The notes: generated from the letters alone by a model not told the origin. A stretch of DNA of 54,534 nt from Legionella shakespearei DSM 23087 (GCF_000373765.1 NZ_KB892391.1:14037-68570); one strand, 5' to 3'. Shown: positions 15,266-24,929, counted from the first letter of the stretch. Numbers and translations: made by a program.

Positions 15266-16414
15266 ATGCATGTTTTTATTAATATGGATTTAAATGGAAC
15301 GATACTCATCGGTGATGCACTGGGGCACAGAACAACGAATGAATACATCCTGATTGACTTGCTGAAATGCTTTTCTACCGAGTCCTCAACTGCTTTTATT
15401 CAATCTTTAAAGAGCAGTGAGTTAAATAAATTATTGAACCAGCAACTTAAAGCAGATATTGATTTACAAAGCCTCCTCCAACAACATGCAAATCAATTTA
15501 ACTGCTTTTCTTTTTATGAAAACTTCGAACTCCTTCTTTCACTTTGCATCAGGCAATGCGGCTCAAAGGTAAAGCAAAATGATTTAATACGATTTTTTCT
15601 GCAAACAGAGATGATGCCTGACAAGTCCGTTCCTTCCATGATGATGGATCATGTTCTTGCCGATAAAGATCGCGCCCTTGATATCAGGAATAAAATAGGG
15701 TTATTTTACCCACTCATGGATGATGCCTGCGTTGTAAAATCTTTTTATCGCTTTGCGACTTCAATAAGTAAAGATAAAGCCATTCACATGACTTTAAATA
15801 CTTTCGGTAGTGACGCACCAACAGTGATTAGCAAGTTACGCGACATTATCCCTTGTTCCAGGGAAATAACTGCCGTTAAAACACCAACCTTGGCTGAAAA
15901 GAAAGAAGCAGCTACAACCATTTTCAATTCTGCCGTATCAAGTCAACTGATTAGCTTATTATCCAATTATGAGCAATTTGATGAACAGGCAAAAATCAAC
16001 CGCTATGGAAAGTTATTTCCCATAAATTCAGACAAAAAGGGGCTGTATGTGTTTTTCGACGACAATCTCTCTTTTGATGGCCTGGATCGAAAAGGCTGTG
16101 TTACTATTTTTGACATTGCCTCCTCACAAGAAATCGACTTTTCTAAAAGCACCGATTTTACTGCAGAACATGAGTCCGCTGAGGTAAAAGCCGTACTGTG
16201 TGGTAAAGCAGTAATTGTTCTGGTCAAAGCACGATTATCTTACGTCTGCCAGGATACCTACTTTATTGATTTGGTCAATAAATACAAAAGACTGGCGGAA
16301 ATCCATTATCAGGCACAAGCAGCCAAGACAAATCCCCATCAGTTATTTACAACAGGTTCCAGTGTACGAGACACTTTATTGGCCATGGATACAGAATTAC
16401 AACCATCCTGCTAG
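15266..16414 (+). CDS. HAD-like protein with altered catalytic motif
   Basis: A 382-residue protein that I assign to the HAD fold from its motifs. The N-terminal strand runs into FINMDLNGTIL, with the nucleophile-position Asp8 and Asn10 where HAD phosphatases normally have the second Asp. Candidate motif II is HMTLNTFGS at about residue 172, and motif IV is YVFFDDNLSFDG near 259-270. The D-to-N change would weaken phosphatase acid/base chemistry, so it may be a pseudoenzyme. The alpha-helical cap is large. AAGGATC lies before the ATG. There is no signal peptide. A translocated effector is possible but unproven. Confidence 0.7.
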   Translation: MHVFINMDLNGTILIGDALGHRTTNEYILIDLLKCFSTESSTAFIQSLKSSELNKLLNQQLKADIDLQSLLQQHANQFNCFSFYENFELLLSLCIRQCGSKVKQNDLIRFFLQTEMMPDKSVPSMMMDHVLADKDRALDIRNKIGLFYPLMDDACVVKSFYRFATSISKDKAIHMTLNTFGSDAPTVISKLRDIIPCSREITAVKTPTLAEKKEAATTIFNSAVSSQLISLLSNYEQFDEQAKINRYGKLFPINSDKKGLYVFFDDNLSFDGLDRKGCVTIFDIASSQEIDFSKSTDFTAEHESAEVKAVLCGKAVIVLVKARLSYVCQDTYFIDLVNKYKRLAEIHYQAQAAKTNPHQLFTTGSSVRDTLLAMDTELQPSC

Positions 16415-16443
16415 AACAAAAGGCTCTCGCCACTTTCCGGACT

Positions 16444-16469
16444 GTAGCCCGGCCTGCTTGCAGCCGGGA
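16444..16469. repeat. C-type half element
   Basis: Single C arm (GTAGCCCGGCCTGCTTGCAG, then CCGGGA). Confidence 0.75.
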
Positions 16470-16612
16470 CCAAACAGGCAGCAGGCCGAGCTAAGAATCA
16501 GTTCTTGCTGAACAAATAAAGAATATGAACTTTTTAATTTTTCCTTAAGTATTTTTAGTATTCTTTTCGTCCAATTAGTTTAAATAAAATTTTCAAAATA
16601 CAGGAATACCTC

Positions 16613-17608
16613 ATGTCAACTGCACGTATTGAAAAATTGCTCCAGGAAAATATCGAGGATTTAATTCCTGTACCACGCCTGCCTGTAAGTGTTAAAGAAG
16701 ATCCTATATCGAGAAGATTGCGTCGCTTTGATAACCTCGAACTAAAAGCCCCTATGCCAACGCATAGCGGTGTGTACATCAATACCAATGAACGCGGCTC
16801 AGCAGAAACTGCAAGGACATTAGCTCAAAAACCATTGATAACACAAGCCTGCCACATTGGCTTTTCCGGCTGGCACAATTTCGATATTATGGCACAGAGA
16901 CTTTCAACAAGAGCCCTAATCTGTGATATCAATCCTGAAAACGCCCTCTTTCTTTATCATGTTTTAAAGCTCGTCGGGCGTTACACCGATCGCCAAGAAT
17001 TTGTCAGGCAAATGTCACAGTTCGTAAAAAAGAGTCACTACGTTGGAGCAAGAAAAAACATAGGTAGAGACCCTTGGTTGTACTCAATTGAATCAACCAG
17101 TATTAGTTTCAGTTTGAATGTCAGCGAAGAACCTCCTTATGATGACCATTATTCTGTATTTGAAGAAGTGGAACTGGAATTCCAAAGACCAACAAGCTGG
17201 CTCTTTACCGATGAGCGTTATGCCCATATCAGAAGACTTGCTTTGACAGACAAGATTGCACTCATAACAGAAAGTATCTGTGCAGTAGAAACGTTTGCCA
17301 GCATTGCCAAGTTATTGAGAGAAAATTCAGTCCAGATAGATACTGTATATGTCAGTAATATCAGTGAGTGGATAGACACTCCTAAAGAACGCGATTTATT
17401 TAGAGAAACGGTACAAGCATTTTTATCAGAGTCAGAAACAATTCTTATTGATGGCAAACATGCTTTCCAAGATCATGCAACACCCAAGCAGCGATCTATA
17501 ACGAAAAAAGAATTAACTCCATTAAGTTCTCAGAATTGGTTTTTTAATTCAGCTCTGAAAGCAGAAGATAACGAGCCACGCTATACTACTGCAGCACTCG
17601 CATCATAA
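16613..17608 (+). CDS. Unknown protein with Rossmann/methyltransferase-like features
   Basis: A 331-residue soluble protein, family not recognised. Residues 78-120 contain IGFSGWHNFDIMAQR and ALICDINPENALFLYHVLKL, laid out like the glycine turn and acidic strand-2 end of a class I methyltransferase, but the turn is degenerate. A later TVYVSNISEWI near 253-263 resembles the strand-4/5 SN-x-x-EW motif seen in some SAM-binding proteins of unknown role. The C-terminal tail (QNWFFNSALKAEDNEP) is polar. Start chosen at ATG 16613 after AGGAA. It follows the HAD-like gene by 198 nt; cotranscription is uncertain. Confidence 0.7.
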   Translation: MSTARIEKLLQENIEDLIPVPRLPVSVKEDPISRRLRRFDNLELKAPMPTHSGVYINTNERGSAETARTLAQKPLITQACHIGFSGWHNFDIMAQRLSTRALICDINPENALFLYHVLKLVGRYTDRQEFVRQMSQFVKKSHYVGARKNIGRDPWLYSIESTSISFSLNVSEEPPYDDHYSVFEEVELEFQRPTSWLFTDERYAHIRRLALTDKIALITESICAVETFASIAKLLRENSVQIDTVYVSNISEWIDTPKERDLFRETVQAFLSESETILIDGKHAFQDHATPKQRSITKKELTPLSSQNWFFNSALKAEDNEPRYTTAALAS

Positions 17609-17640
17609 CTTAACGTGAATTAGATTGATTTAAAATAGGT

Positions 17641-17738
17641 GTAGCCTTGATGCACGACAGCGTAATCAAGGTTTTCCTTCATTTTGACTTTTGTGTTTAA
17701 AGAAAACCTTGATTTCGCTGTCGCTGCATCAAGGCTAC
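17641..17738 (+). terminator. A-type palindrome placed as terminator
   Basis: A-family hairpin (arms GTAGCCTTGATGCACGACAG and complement, one base lost on the left), followed by ACAGTTTTTT. It is downstream of the gene ending at 17608. It is framed by TTAACGTGA (17612) and TAACTCACGTTAA (17773-17785) inverted ends. Confidence 0.6.
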
Positions 17739-17777
17739 AGTTTTTTATCTATTTAAATCAATGTTCTTACCCATAAC

Positions 17778-19043
17778 TCACGTTAACTTAAGAAATCCCA
17801 GAGACTGATTATTACGGAGTAATGTAGCTGCAGCAATAAAACTGAAACCTGCCATTAAAATAAGATAATAAGCAGGTGCAATGGGGTGTAGCTTTTCAGC
17901 CAACACGCTCACAATCAAAGGGGCAGTCCCACCGAACAAGGCATTTCCCAGATTATAAGAAAATGCAATGCCGCTGTAACGCACATTCTCTGGGCAATTC
18001 TCGACAACAGCCGTAAGGGTATTACCCTGCTCCATGGAACTGAGCAAAGTTGCCAGGCCTAAAGACAGCATAGCCAGAGGCAACGATTTCACTTGCAAGA
18101 GATAAAAGCAGGGCAATGCCAATAACATAATGCCCATTGAAGTAAGCATCAGCATATTCTTTCGCGTGAAATAATCACCACAGATGCCCGCCAACGGCAC
18201 AGTAAACAGCATAATAACTAATATGATACTTTCCAGTCTTAAGGCATGTGCCATGGAAAAGCCAATATAATGTTCCAGATAGATGGGCATATAACCAACA
18301 AATACATAATAAAAAGTGGCTCCCATGCAGGTCAACCCGAAAATTTTCAATAACTGATAAGGTGCATATTTAAGGGCTACAGCAAAGGGTCTTGATTCCA
18401 GATGGTGATTTTTTTTAAGCTGAGAATAAACGCGGGTTTCAGATAATTTAAAACGATAATAAATGATTATTGAGCCAGGTAATCCGATAAGAAGAAAGGG
18501 CAAGCGCCAAGCCCAGGCTTTAATCAGTTCTTCTGAAAAAAGAAAATGAAGCGCCATTAAGGTAAGTGTTGCCAATAAAAATCCCAGATTAGCTCCCGTA
18601 GCAGCAAAACTGGTAACAAAACCCCGTTTTTCAGGAGGAGCGGATTCAGCAAGATATATCATGACCCCACTGTATTCACCCCCTATGGAAAAGCCTTGCA
18701 TCAAACGCAATAATACAAACAGGATGGTGGCAGTTATCCCGATATCCTGATAGGAAGGGATTAAGCCAATCAAAAAAGTAGAGAGTGTAATAATCAGGAT
18801 AGAAATTCTTAAGGTTGTTGCACGGCCTTTGGTGTCGCCAAAGTAACCAAACAAAATACCCCCCAAGGGGCGGCACAGGAACCCTACAGCAAATACCATG
18901 AACGCTTCTATCGTAGAATTACCTGCTGTAGTTTGAGGAAAGAAGGTACTGCCAATAATCGGCGCCATAAAAATAAAAAGCCCGAAATCGAACCACTCAA
19001 TAGTATTGCCAAGACTCGAAATCAATAATTCCTTTTTTCTCAA
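17778..19043 (-). CDS. MFS transporter, metabolite:H+ symporter (ProP/MHS) family
   Basis: A 421-residue 12-helix major facilitator. Family marks are SSLGNTIEWFDFGLF near the start, GYFGDTKGRATTLR in the 2-3 loop and LRLMQGFSIGGEYSG in helix 4-5, all typical of the MHS/ProP subfamily that imports betaine, proline, citrate or dicarboxylates with protons. The start must be TTG at 19043: an in-frame stop lies just upstream and the next ATG would remove the first helix. Its stop lies inside or beside the outer end of the composite palindrome at 17612-17785. The substrate cannot be assigned. Confidence 0.9.
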   Translation of the reverse strand: MRKKELLISSLGNTIEWFDFGLFIFMAPIIGSTFFPQTTAGNSTIEAFMVFAVGFLCRPLGGILFGYFGDTKGRATTLRISILIITLSTFLIGLIPSYQDIGITATILFVLLRLMQGFSIGGEYSGVMIYLAESAPPEKRGFVTSFAATGANLGFLLATLTLMALHFLFSEELIKAWAWRLPFLLIGLPGSIIIYYRFKLSETRVYSQLKKNHHLESRPFAVALKYAPYQLLKIFGLTCMGATFYYVFVGYMPIYLEHYIGFSMAHALRLESIILVIMLFTVPLAGICGDYFTRKNMLMLTSMGIMLLALPCFYLLQVKSLPLAMLSLGLATLLSSMEQGNTLTAVVENCPENVRYSGIAFSYNLGNALFGGTAPLIVSVLAEKLHPIAPAYYLILMAGFSFIAAATLLRNNQSLGFLKLT

Positions 19044-19132
19044 TCGATCGCTGCTTTAAACAGAGTGAATCAATTCACTATACATTATCCAGTCCAGACA
19101 AGTAAACCCGAGTCGAATGGTGGCACGATGTC

Positions 19133-19381
19133 GTAGCCCGGTCTGCTTGCAGCCGGGATCAAGACTCTCGGAACCCCTCAGCTTATCCGCAGGGAGCAAA
19201 AACACTGTCCCTGCCAGCATAACTGTTCCGCTTCCTGACGGTCGCGGCTCGGTTTTCGTGTGTTCGTATGGACTTCATTGTGCACCAGAAACCGAGCCGC
19301 GACCGTCAGGAAGCGGAATTTTTGTTGCTTGCAGCCGGGACGGAAATGGCACAATTCCCGGCTGCAAGCAGACCGGGTTAC
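19133..19381. repeat. C-type arms enclosing a D-type palindrome
   Basis: C arms at 19133-19158 and about 19353-19381 (GTAGCCCGGTCTGCTTGCAG and complement) flank a D-type palindrome at 19226-19318 with arms TTCCGCTTCCTGACGGTCGC and complement. A second clear nesting of families. Confidence 0.85.
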
Positions 19382-19397
19382 AACCCTGAGTCACGAC

Positions 19398-20120
19398 TTA
19401 TTTTAAATTACGCTTATGAATTTTCAAAAAAGTCCCATCTGTGGCAATATCATGAATTGCGCTATTAATTTTCGGCATCAGTTTACGCATCCTCTTATTG
19501 CCTACTATGACATAACCATTACCTACAGCTATCTCTTTTCCTACAAAACGATAAGCATTACTGCCATTGGCAACCCAATATTCGGCAGCTTCATTATTCA
19601 TAAAAGCCACGTCAATAGTTTTGTTTTTTAGCGCTTCCAAAAGAGTTGCCAATACAGGGTACACCTGAACTGTTACTTTATTGTTGAATAACTGCAAAGC
19701 CGCATCATTGAAAGGAGTGTCTTTACGGGTTCCGACTTTTTGGTTACGGATCTGCGCCACTGTTTTAATCGGAGACTCTTTAGTGGTTACAAACCGTCCG
19801 TAACTTTTTAAGTAAGGAATACTGAAAATAAAATCATTCTTCATTTTAGGAGTAATAATAATGGCAGACACAGCAAGATCTATTGTTCCTTTTTTTAATC
19901 CCACAAAGAGATCATTATAAGGCATCACCACAAATTCGCAGGACGTGTCGATACGCTTACAAATTTGCTCAATCAACTCCACATCAAAACCAAATAAATG
20001 CCCCGAATCAGTAGCCGCATAGCTAAACGGAGGAAATGAAGACGTGGTGCCAACCCGCAGATTTTTTGCATGAGTCTGCGGAACAATAAGAATCAAAAGC
20101 AAAAGGAAAATAGATTTCAT
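19398..20120 (-). CDS. Periplasmic amino-acid-type solute-binding protein
   Basis: A 240-residue SBP family 3 protein. The signal peptide MKSIFLLLLILIVPQTHA is followed by LRVGTTSSFPPFSY, GFDVELIEQIC, PYNDLFVGLKKGTIDLAVSAI and VGTRKDTPF, the standard ligand-pocket landmarks of polar amino-acid binding proteins. It would deliver an amino acid to an ABC permease, but no permease or ATPase gene is adjacent, so it is an orphan. The start at 20120 rather than 20135 is set by AAAGGA 6 nt upstream and by the signal peptide. Its end is close to the nested palindrome. Confidence 0.9.
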   Translation of the reverse strand: MKSIFLLLLILIVPQTHAKNLRVGTTSSFPPFSYAATDSGHLFGFDVELIEQICKRIDTSCEFVVMPYNDLFVGLKKGTIDLAVSAIIITPKMKNDFIFSIPYLKSYGRFVTTKESPIKTVAQIRNQKVGTRKDTPFNDAALQLFNNKVTVQVYPVLATLLEALKNKTIDVAFMNNEAAEYWVANGSNAYRFVGKEIAVGNGYVIVGNKRMRKLMPKINSAIHDIATDGTFLKIHKRNLK

Positions 20121-20225
20121 GGTTAGTCCTTTCATTTGCTGTCAAAGCAAAAAAGTACTTTATTTTAGCTCAAAAATCCACATAATTTGTTTAAAAATTA
20201 ACAATATCTATACCTCAACAAAAAG

Positions 20226-20319
20226 TTCCGCTCCTTGACAGTCGCGGCTCGGTTTTCTGGTACACGATAAAGTCAATACGAACCCACGAAAACCGAGCCG
20301 CGACCGTCAGGAAGCGGAA
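20226..20319. repeat. D-type palindrome
   Basis: Arms TTCCGCTCCTTGACAGTCGC and GCGACCGTCAGGAAGCGGAA around a loop. A TGGCACTTACTTAAGC sequence follows at about 20330, also found at 47726 and 51045. Confidence 0.85.
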
Positions 20320-20441
20320 CAGTTCTATTGGCACTTACTTAAGCTGTTTTTGTAGGCCGGGCTACAAATATTCTATTGTAAAAAACAAAGGATTAGTGAA
20401 TGATCAACAGGTTGATAACCATAACCGTTAAGGATGTTTGC

Positions 20442-21260
20442 ATGTTTCATAAAATAGTGGCTCTCTTCATGACAGCGATACTTCATGCAGGATGCCTTCA
20501 GGCAAATACAAACAACCACGCACATCATGAGGCGCAAACTGCACCGAATTCACTGTCCTTGGAAATAAGCCTGAAAGAGCCCTTGGCCAAAGGCAAAATG
20601 ACCTCGATACAACTTGAATTAATCGACAGCAAAAGCCATAAACAACTTACCCTGGCAGATTTGAAAACCGTTCACACGGAAAAATTGCATTTATTAATCA
20701 TCGATCCAACGCTGTCTGATTACCACCATATTCATCCCGTCATGGATAAAAAAACAGGTATGTTTGTCTTTGATTTTACGCCCCAAACAAATGGAGCCTA
20801 TCGCCTCTGGGCAGATGTCACGCCGCTTGCAACAAATCAGCAAACCTATGTCATGGCTGATATGGGTGTACCATCAAAACAAATACCCATTATCAATAAA
20901 ACGGTGAACACAGTTGTTCATTTAAATGAGTATACCTTCGCCTTAAAATTCGACGGCGAAGTCAAGGCAGGCAAGCCAGCAATGGGAACAATCACGGTCA
21001 CCAAAGACAACAAATCCTTCACCAGCCTTGAACCTGTCATGGGAGCTTTTGCCCACATCGTGGGGTTTGGCGAAGAGTATCATTCCGTCTTGCATATCCA
21101 CCCCATGGGGAAAGAACCCACGAAAAGCAGTGACCGAGGTGGCCCTACCCTGGAGTTTCACATAGAACCCGAAAAAACAGGTTTCGTAAAATTGTTTGCG
21201 CAAATGCGGATCGGCGGACAAGAAATTTTCGTTCCATTTGGCATTGAGGTTAAACAGTAA
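20442..21260 (+). CDS. Two-domain His-rich lipoprotein, putative metal-related
   Basis: A 272-residue predicted lipoprotein. MFHKIVALFMTAILHAGC gives a signal peptide and lipobox (Cys18), followed by a His-rich HAHHEA. Two beta-rich halves each carry a histidine cluster: DYHHIHP (His95, 96, 98) and HIVGFGEEYHSVLHIHP (His205, 214, 218, 220). This suggests binding of a transition metal in the periplasm. I do not recognise a named family. Start 20442 was chosen over 20400 because it gives an intact signal peptide with AAGGA upstream; the longer start also has AAGGA, so it remains possible. Confidence 0.75.
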   Translation: MFHKIVALFMTAILHAGCLQANTNNHAHHEAQTAPNSLSLEISLKEPLAKGKMTSIQLELIDSKSHKQLTLADLKTVHTEKLHLLIIDPTLSDYHHIHPVMDKKTGMFVFDFTPQTNGAYRLWADVTPLATNQQTYVMADMGVPSKQIPIINKTVNTVVHLNEYTFALKFDGEVKAGKPAMGTITVTKDNKSFTSLEPVMGAFAHIVGFGEEYHSVLHIHPMGKEPTKSSDRGGPTLEFHIEPEKTGFVKLFAQMRIGGQEIFVPFGIEVKQ

Positions 21261-21264
21261 GATC

Positions 21265-21290
21265 GTAGCCCGGTCTGCTTGCAGCCGGGA
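21265..21290. repeat. C-type half element
   Basis: Single C arm (GTAGCCCGGTCTGCTTGCAG) between two convergent genes, four bases before the helicase stop. Confidence 0.8.
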
Positions 21291-21294
21291 AATG

Positions 21295-24200
21295 TTACTT
21301 CACTAATTGACAAAACATATTCATCATACTGATTTGTTCGATAGAGCCGGGAACGGACTCTAATAAAGCTGGCGAGTAGACAATCACTGCCAGACATTGC
21401 GCTCTGGAAACCGCAACGTTCATGCGATTCTTGTCAAAAAGAAAATTGACTCCCCGTGGTGATTCATGAGCGTTACTGGCACACATGCTTAAAAATACAA
21501 TGGGAGCTTCCTGCCCCTGAAATTTGTCGACACTGCCCACTCGTGCCTGCTCACCAAGTGCTGCTTTCAGCTTATTCACCTGATAGTTATAAGGGGCAAC
21601 AAACAAGATATCGTCCCAATCTATAAGTCTTTGTTTGCCATTTTTGGCATGGAAAGTCCGGCCTAATAATTCATGTGCCAAAGAAACAATACGCGCCACC
21701 TCTTCATCACTGGCCTGAGTATTGCCTTCGTGCAACACGGGTACGGCAATGATTCCTGCCTCTTTATTTAAAATGCCCTCGTAACCCGCAGGAATAGTGA
21801 TTATTTGCTCGTCATTTTCTGCCGCAGCCTCCAGTTTGCCCTCATAGACTGCCTCGCTGATAAATTGGTTAACCGCCGAATGCATGCGATAGGTTGTTCC
21901 CAGAAAGACCCCCATTGAATCAGGAATAGTAGGGGTTGAATGCAACAAGTAATCTAAAATGGATAAACCACTGTCTTCGGGATGATTCCCTTGCGACGGC
22001 TGGCCCAATTGCATCTGATCGCCCATCAGAATAATGTTGGCCGTTGAACGGCTTATAGCGATTAAATTAGCCACACTAACCTGCCCTGCTTCATCAATAA
22101 ACAAATAATCAAAAGCCTGTTCCAGATCATCTCTGGCAAAACCCCAGGCTGTGGTACCCACCACACAACCCGCTTGCAAAAAACCAGCAATGTCCTGATT
22201 GCTTAACACCCTGATCTGTAACTCATCAATAGCAGAGTCAGTATTACGGGTGCAGGCAAAATGTCCTTGAATACCTTCTTTTTGACAGTATTTTGCAGTG
22301 TTGATTAATAAATTATTAATGGCCTTGTGGCTATTGGACGTTATACCTACTTTTTTCCCTCGTTTAATCAATTCAGCAATCAAATGTTTGCCAGTATAAG
22401 TCTTGCCAGCTCCTGGAGGTCCCTGGATGGTTAAATAACTGTTATCCAGCTGAAAAACTGCCTGAATGATCTCATTTAACCGTTGTTGCGGCTCATGGGA
22501 TGGAGCTATAGCTGCCCCCGCACTATGCCCTTTGATTCTGGGGATGGATTTACCCAAAAAATCAATTATTGCGGTATGCTGCAACCCACCCTTTTCAAAA
22601 GCTTCCGCCTGCTGTGTAAGCGCTTGCGGGATGGGATCGGGATTAACAAACTCATCTGGAACCAGAGTAATAGTCCCCTCGGGTTCATCCTTTATTTGTA
22701 AGGCAATGAGACCGTGTTCCAAATCACTGTCTTCAATACGACACGCAGCCTTAACCTGTTTGCCCTCAGGAGTTTCACTGCCCAGAATATAATAGTCTTT
22801 GGCATGGCCTTTGAATTCCTGATCGGGATCAAAAGAATATTCATAGACCAAATTACGGGCTCTGGAAGTGGGCTTATATGAAGGTTTGGCAGTGCGCTGA
22901 CAATAAGCCAGGCAGTCAATATCCTCAAATAACTCATCCTCACTCAAGCCTAAGCGATCAAAAAGACGCCAAAAAACCGGTTTTGCTTCACGACGATGAA
23001 ATTCAATGGACCAGGCGACTACAGAGCTGATTTTTGCTAACGGGTGTTGGCCTTCTTTTTCCAGGCGCAAAGCCTGCTCAAGCAAACGGTCACGAAGCTT
23101 AATCCGCTCAGTAAGCTCTTCTTTTATTTCAGGCTCAACGAGTTCCGTTTTGCCCAGAAAATGGATGCCACTGGATTGCTGCTGCTCTCTTAACCAGCTC
23201 ACTAATTCCTGAGTAGAATTACAATCATCAATATTATAAACACGAATGTCATTTAATATCTTTGAGCTTTGCCAGGTATCCCCATCAGGATGTTCGCGCC
23301 ACCGTTCATAAACCACTACCGAATCGCCGCCCGACCCTACTTCAGTATCCCGTTTGGCCCGATACAAATGCTCTACATTTTTAATGGAATAACGTGGTTC
23401 ACCTAGTAACAGAGCAGCTTTTACAATTTTATATAAATCAACAAATACCTCATTACGTAACAATTGATCCACTTCATATTCACAGACGCCATACCTGCCC
23501 ATCAATTTACGGCAAGCGGTAATTTCATAGCTGGCGTAATGATAAATATGCATGGCAGGATCTTGTTGCCAGCGTTGATACACCCAGGTAATAAAAGCTT
23601 GAAAACTTTCTTTTTCCTGTTCTTTATCATGAGCCCAGAAATCCATATATTGGCGCTGGTTCTCATCGTCAAAATAAGCCAGTCCCCAAAGATATTCCAA
23701 ACCACCCTCTTCCAGAGGAAAACCTTCGATATCGAAAAAGACATCCTTTTTTGAAGCAGGAGGCAACATGGCCAGCCCCCGCTTTTTACCTTCTTCATTA
23801 GGAATCAGCTTATAAACAGGTATTTCTTTGCCGCTGCTTTCTTTTTGAATTTTGGCTTGTGCTTTCAAACGCTCAAACACTTCCGGTTTCATTCCTTTGA
23901 TGATTTTGGCCTCACTATTCGCCAAATCGGTCATAGTCGTAATGCCAGCTTTATTGAGTTTTTTGATTTGCCCTGAAGTAATAGTGGCCACCTGGATCAA
24001 ATGATCTGCCTTCACCAACAGCTGCTCAGCATAATCACTCCAACGTCCCCAGCTTCTTGATGAAGCAGGTTCGGGATGCTGGTTGTGGTTAAAATTCTGA
24101 TGTACTTGTAAGAATTTTTGCTTCAGGTTTTGGTAGAAATAAAGATAATCATTAATTCGAAACCGCTTTTTTTCCTTGTTCCCCAGCACAATAGTGATGC

Positions 24201-24690
24201 ATTCCGCGCGCGACTGTTGCATGGCTTCCAACATTTCAGCATAGCAGCATAATTGCACCAGAAAATTGGGTTTGACCGACTTGGCTAATTTGGTATCCCA
24301 GATTTCATAGCAATAAGCGCCAAAAATACTGTGGCCTTCAATCTTAATTAAAAAATCAGCGTATCCTTTAAACGGTGATAACGCTAAATGAGCCTGATAA
24401 ATCACATCAACACCATTCTTCATCGCCTCTAAAGTAGCTTGATATGAATCAGCCCTCTTATGTAAATCAACAACGCTTAAACCACTGGCCACAAAGGCCG
24501 CCAACAGCTCAGCCTCATGCTGAGCCCCCATGTCATGCAAGACATCAAGCAATTCATCATGTTGATCAGGGACTGGTAATAAGTCTGGATTGCTTAGTGC
24601 AAGATGTTCCATCCATGAAGCAAAGGGACTATCCATAAACTGGGTTAAATCAGATGGGGAAAATACTAAATGGTCATATTCAAGATGCAT
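21295..24690 (-). CDS. RecB-like nuclease / Dna2-type helicase fusion (TM0106 family)
   Basis: A 1131-residue fusion. The N-terminal approximately 500 residues hold a TM0106-type RecB-like nuclease segment (ICYEIWDTKL-like strand with the following FLVQLCCYAEML) and an RNase-H-like region (DVFFDIEGFPLEEGGLEYLWG, YHYASYE, YNIDDC). The C-terminal half is a superfamily 1 helicase: Walker A GPPGAGKT at about 750-757, Walker B YLFIDEAGQ, motif III GDQMQLGQPSQG, motif V DKFQGQEAPIV and motif VI MNVAVSRAQ. Related proteins act in DNA repair or defence against foreign DNA; which applies is not settled. It stands alone, so no defence operon is visible. Confidence 0.9.
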   Translation of the reverse strand: MHLEYDHLVFSPSDLTQFMDSPFASWMEHLALSNPDLLPVPDQHDELLDVLHDMGAQHEAELLAAFVASGLSVVDLHKRADSYQATLEAMKNGVDVIYQAHLALSPFKGYADFLIKIEGHSIFGAYCYEIWDTKLAKSVKPNFLVQLCCYAEMLEAMQQSRAECITIVLGNKEKKRFRINDYLYFYQNLKQKFLQVHQNFNHNQHPEPASSRSWGRWSDYAEQLLVKADHLIQVATITSGQIKKLNKAGITTMTDLANSEAKIIKGMKPEVFERLKAQAKIQKESSGKEIPVYKLIPNEEGKKRGLAMLPPASKKDVFFDIEGFPLEEGGLEYLWGLAYFDDENQRQYMDFWAHDKEQEKESFQAFITWVYQRWQQDPAMHIYHYASYEITACRKLMGRYGVCEYEVDQLLRNEVFVDLYKIVKAALLLGEPRYSIKNVEHLYRAKRDTEVGSGGDSVVVYERWREHPDGDTWQSSKILNDIRVYNIDDCNSTQELVSWLREQQQSSGIHFLGKTELVEPEIKEELTERIKLRDRLLEQALRLEKEGQHPLAKISSVVAWSIEFHRREAKPVFWRLFDRLGLSEDELFEDIDCLAYCQRTAKPSYKPTSRARNLVYEYSFDPDQEFKGHAKDYYILGSETPEGKQVKAACRIEDSDLEHGLIALQIKDEPEGTITLVPDEFVNPDPIPQALTQQAEAFEKGGLQHTAIIDFLGKSIPRIKGHSAGAAIAPSHEPQQRLNEIIQAVFQLDNSYLTIQGPPGAGKTYTGKHLIAELIKRGKKVGITSNSHKAINNLLINTAKYCQKEGIQGHFACTRNTDSAIDELQIRVLSNQDIAGFLQAGCVVGTTAWGFARDDLEQAFDYLFIDEAGQVSVANLIAISRSTANIILMGDQMQLGQPSQGNHPEDSGLSILDYLLHSTPTIPDSMGVFLGTTYRMHSAVNQFISEAVYEGKLEAAAENDEQIITIPAGYEGILNKEAGIIAVPVLHEGNTQASDEEVARIVSLAHELLGRTFHAKNGKQRLIDWDDILFVAPYNYQVNKLKAALGEQARVGSVDKFQGQEAPIVFLSMCASNAHESPRGVNFLFDKNRMNVAVSRAQCLAVIVYSPALLESVPGSIEQISMMNMFCQLVK

Positions 24691-24808
24691 TTATTCTCTC
24701 AGGATGGGATTATTTTTTGTAACTCGTATTAGCGCTTAGCTGCCAAGTTAAGAAAAGACAGGTGCAAAATTCTTGGCAAATTATCCTAATTGCCCCAGCC
24801 CCTGATCC

Positions 24809-24911
24809 ACGTCGTCCTGAGCGCGTCTTTTTGCGCGAAGGATCTCCCTAAAGTGGCATGGTGCCAGTATTTGGAGATCCTTCGCGCAAAAAGACGCGCT
24901 CAGGACGACGT
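24809..24911. repeat. B-type palindrome
   Basis: Near-perfect arms ACGTCGTCCTGAGCGCGTC and GACGCGCTCAGGACGACGT with an approximately 35-bp loop. Confidence 0.9.
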
Positions 24912-24929
24912 AGATTTCGGAGACAATGT

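Noticed and set aside
19117..19468. Open frames of 66-90 codons
   Set aside because: Generated by the nested C and D palindromes; composition is that of the repeats.
21295..24690. Phage-defence island
   Set aside because: A single nuclease-helicase gene without partner, integrase or other defence genes is not enough.
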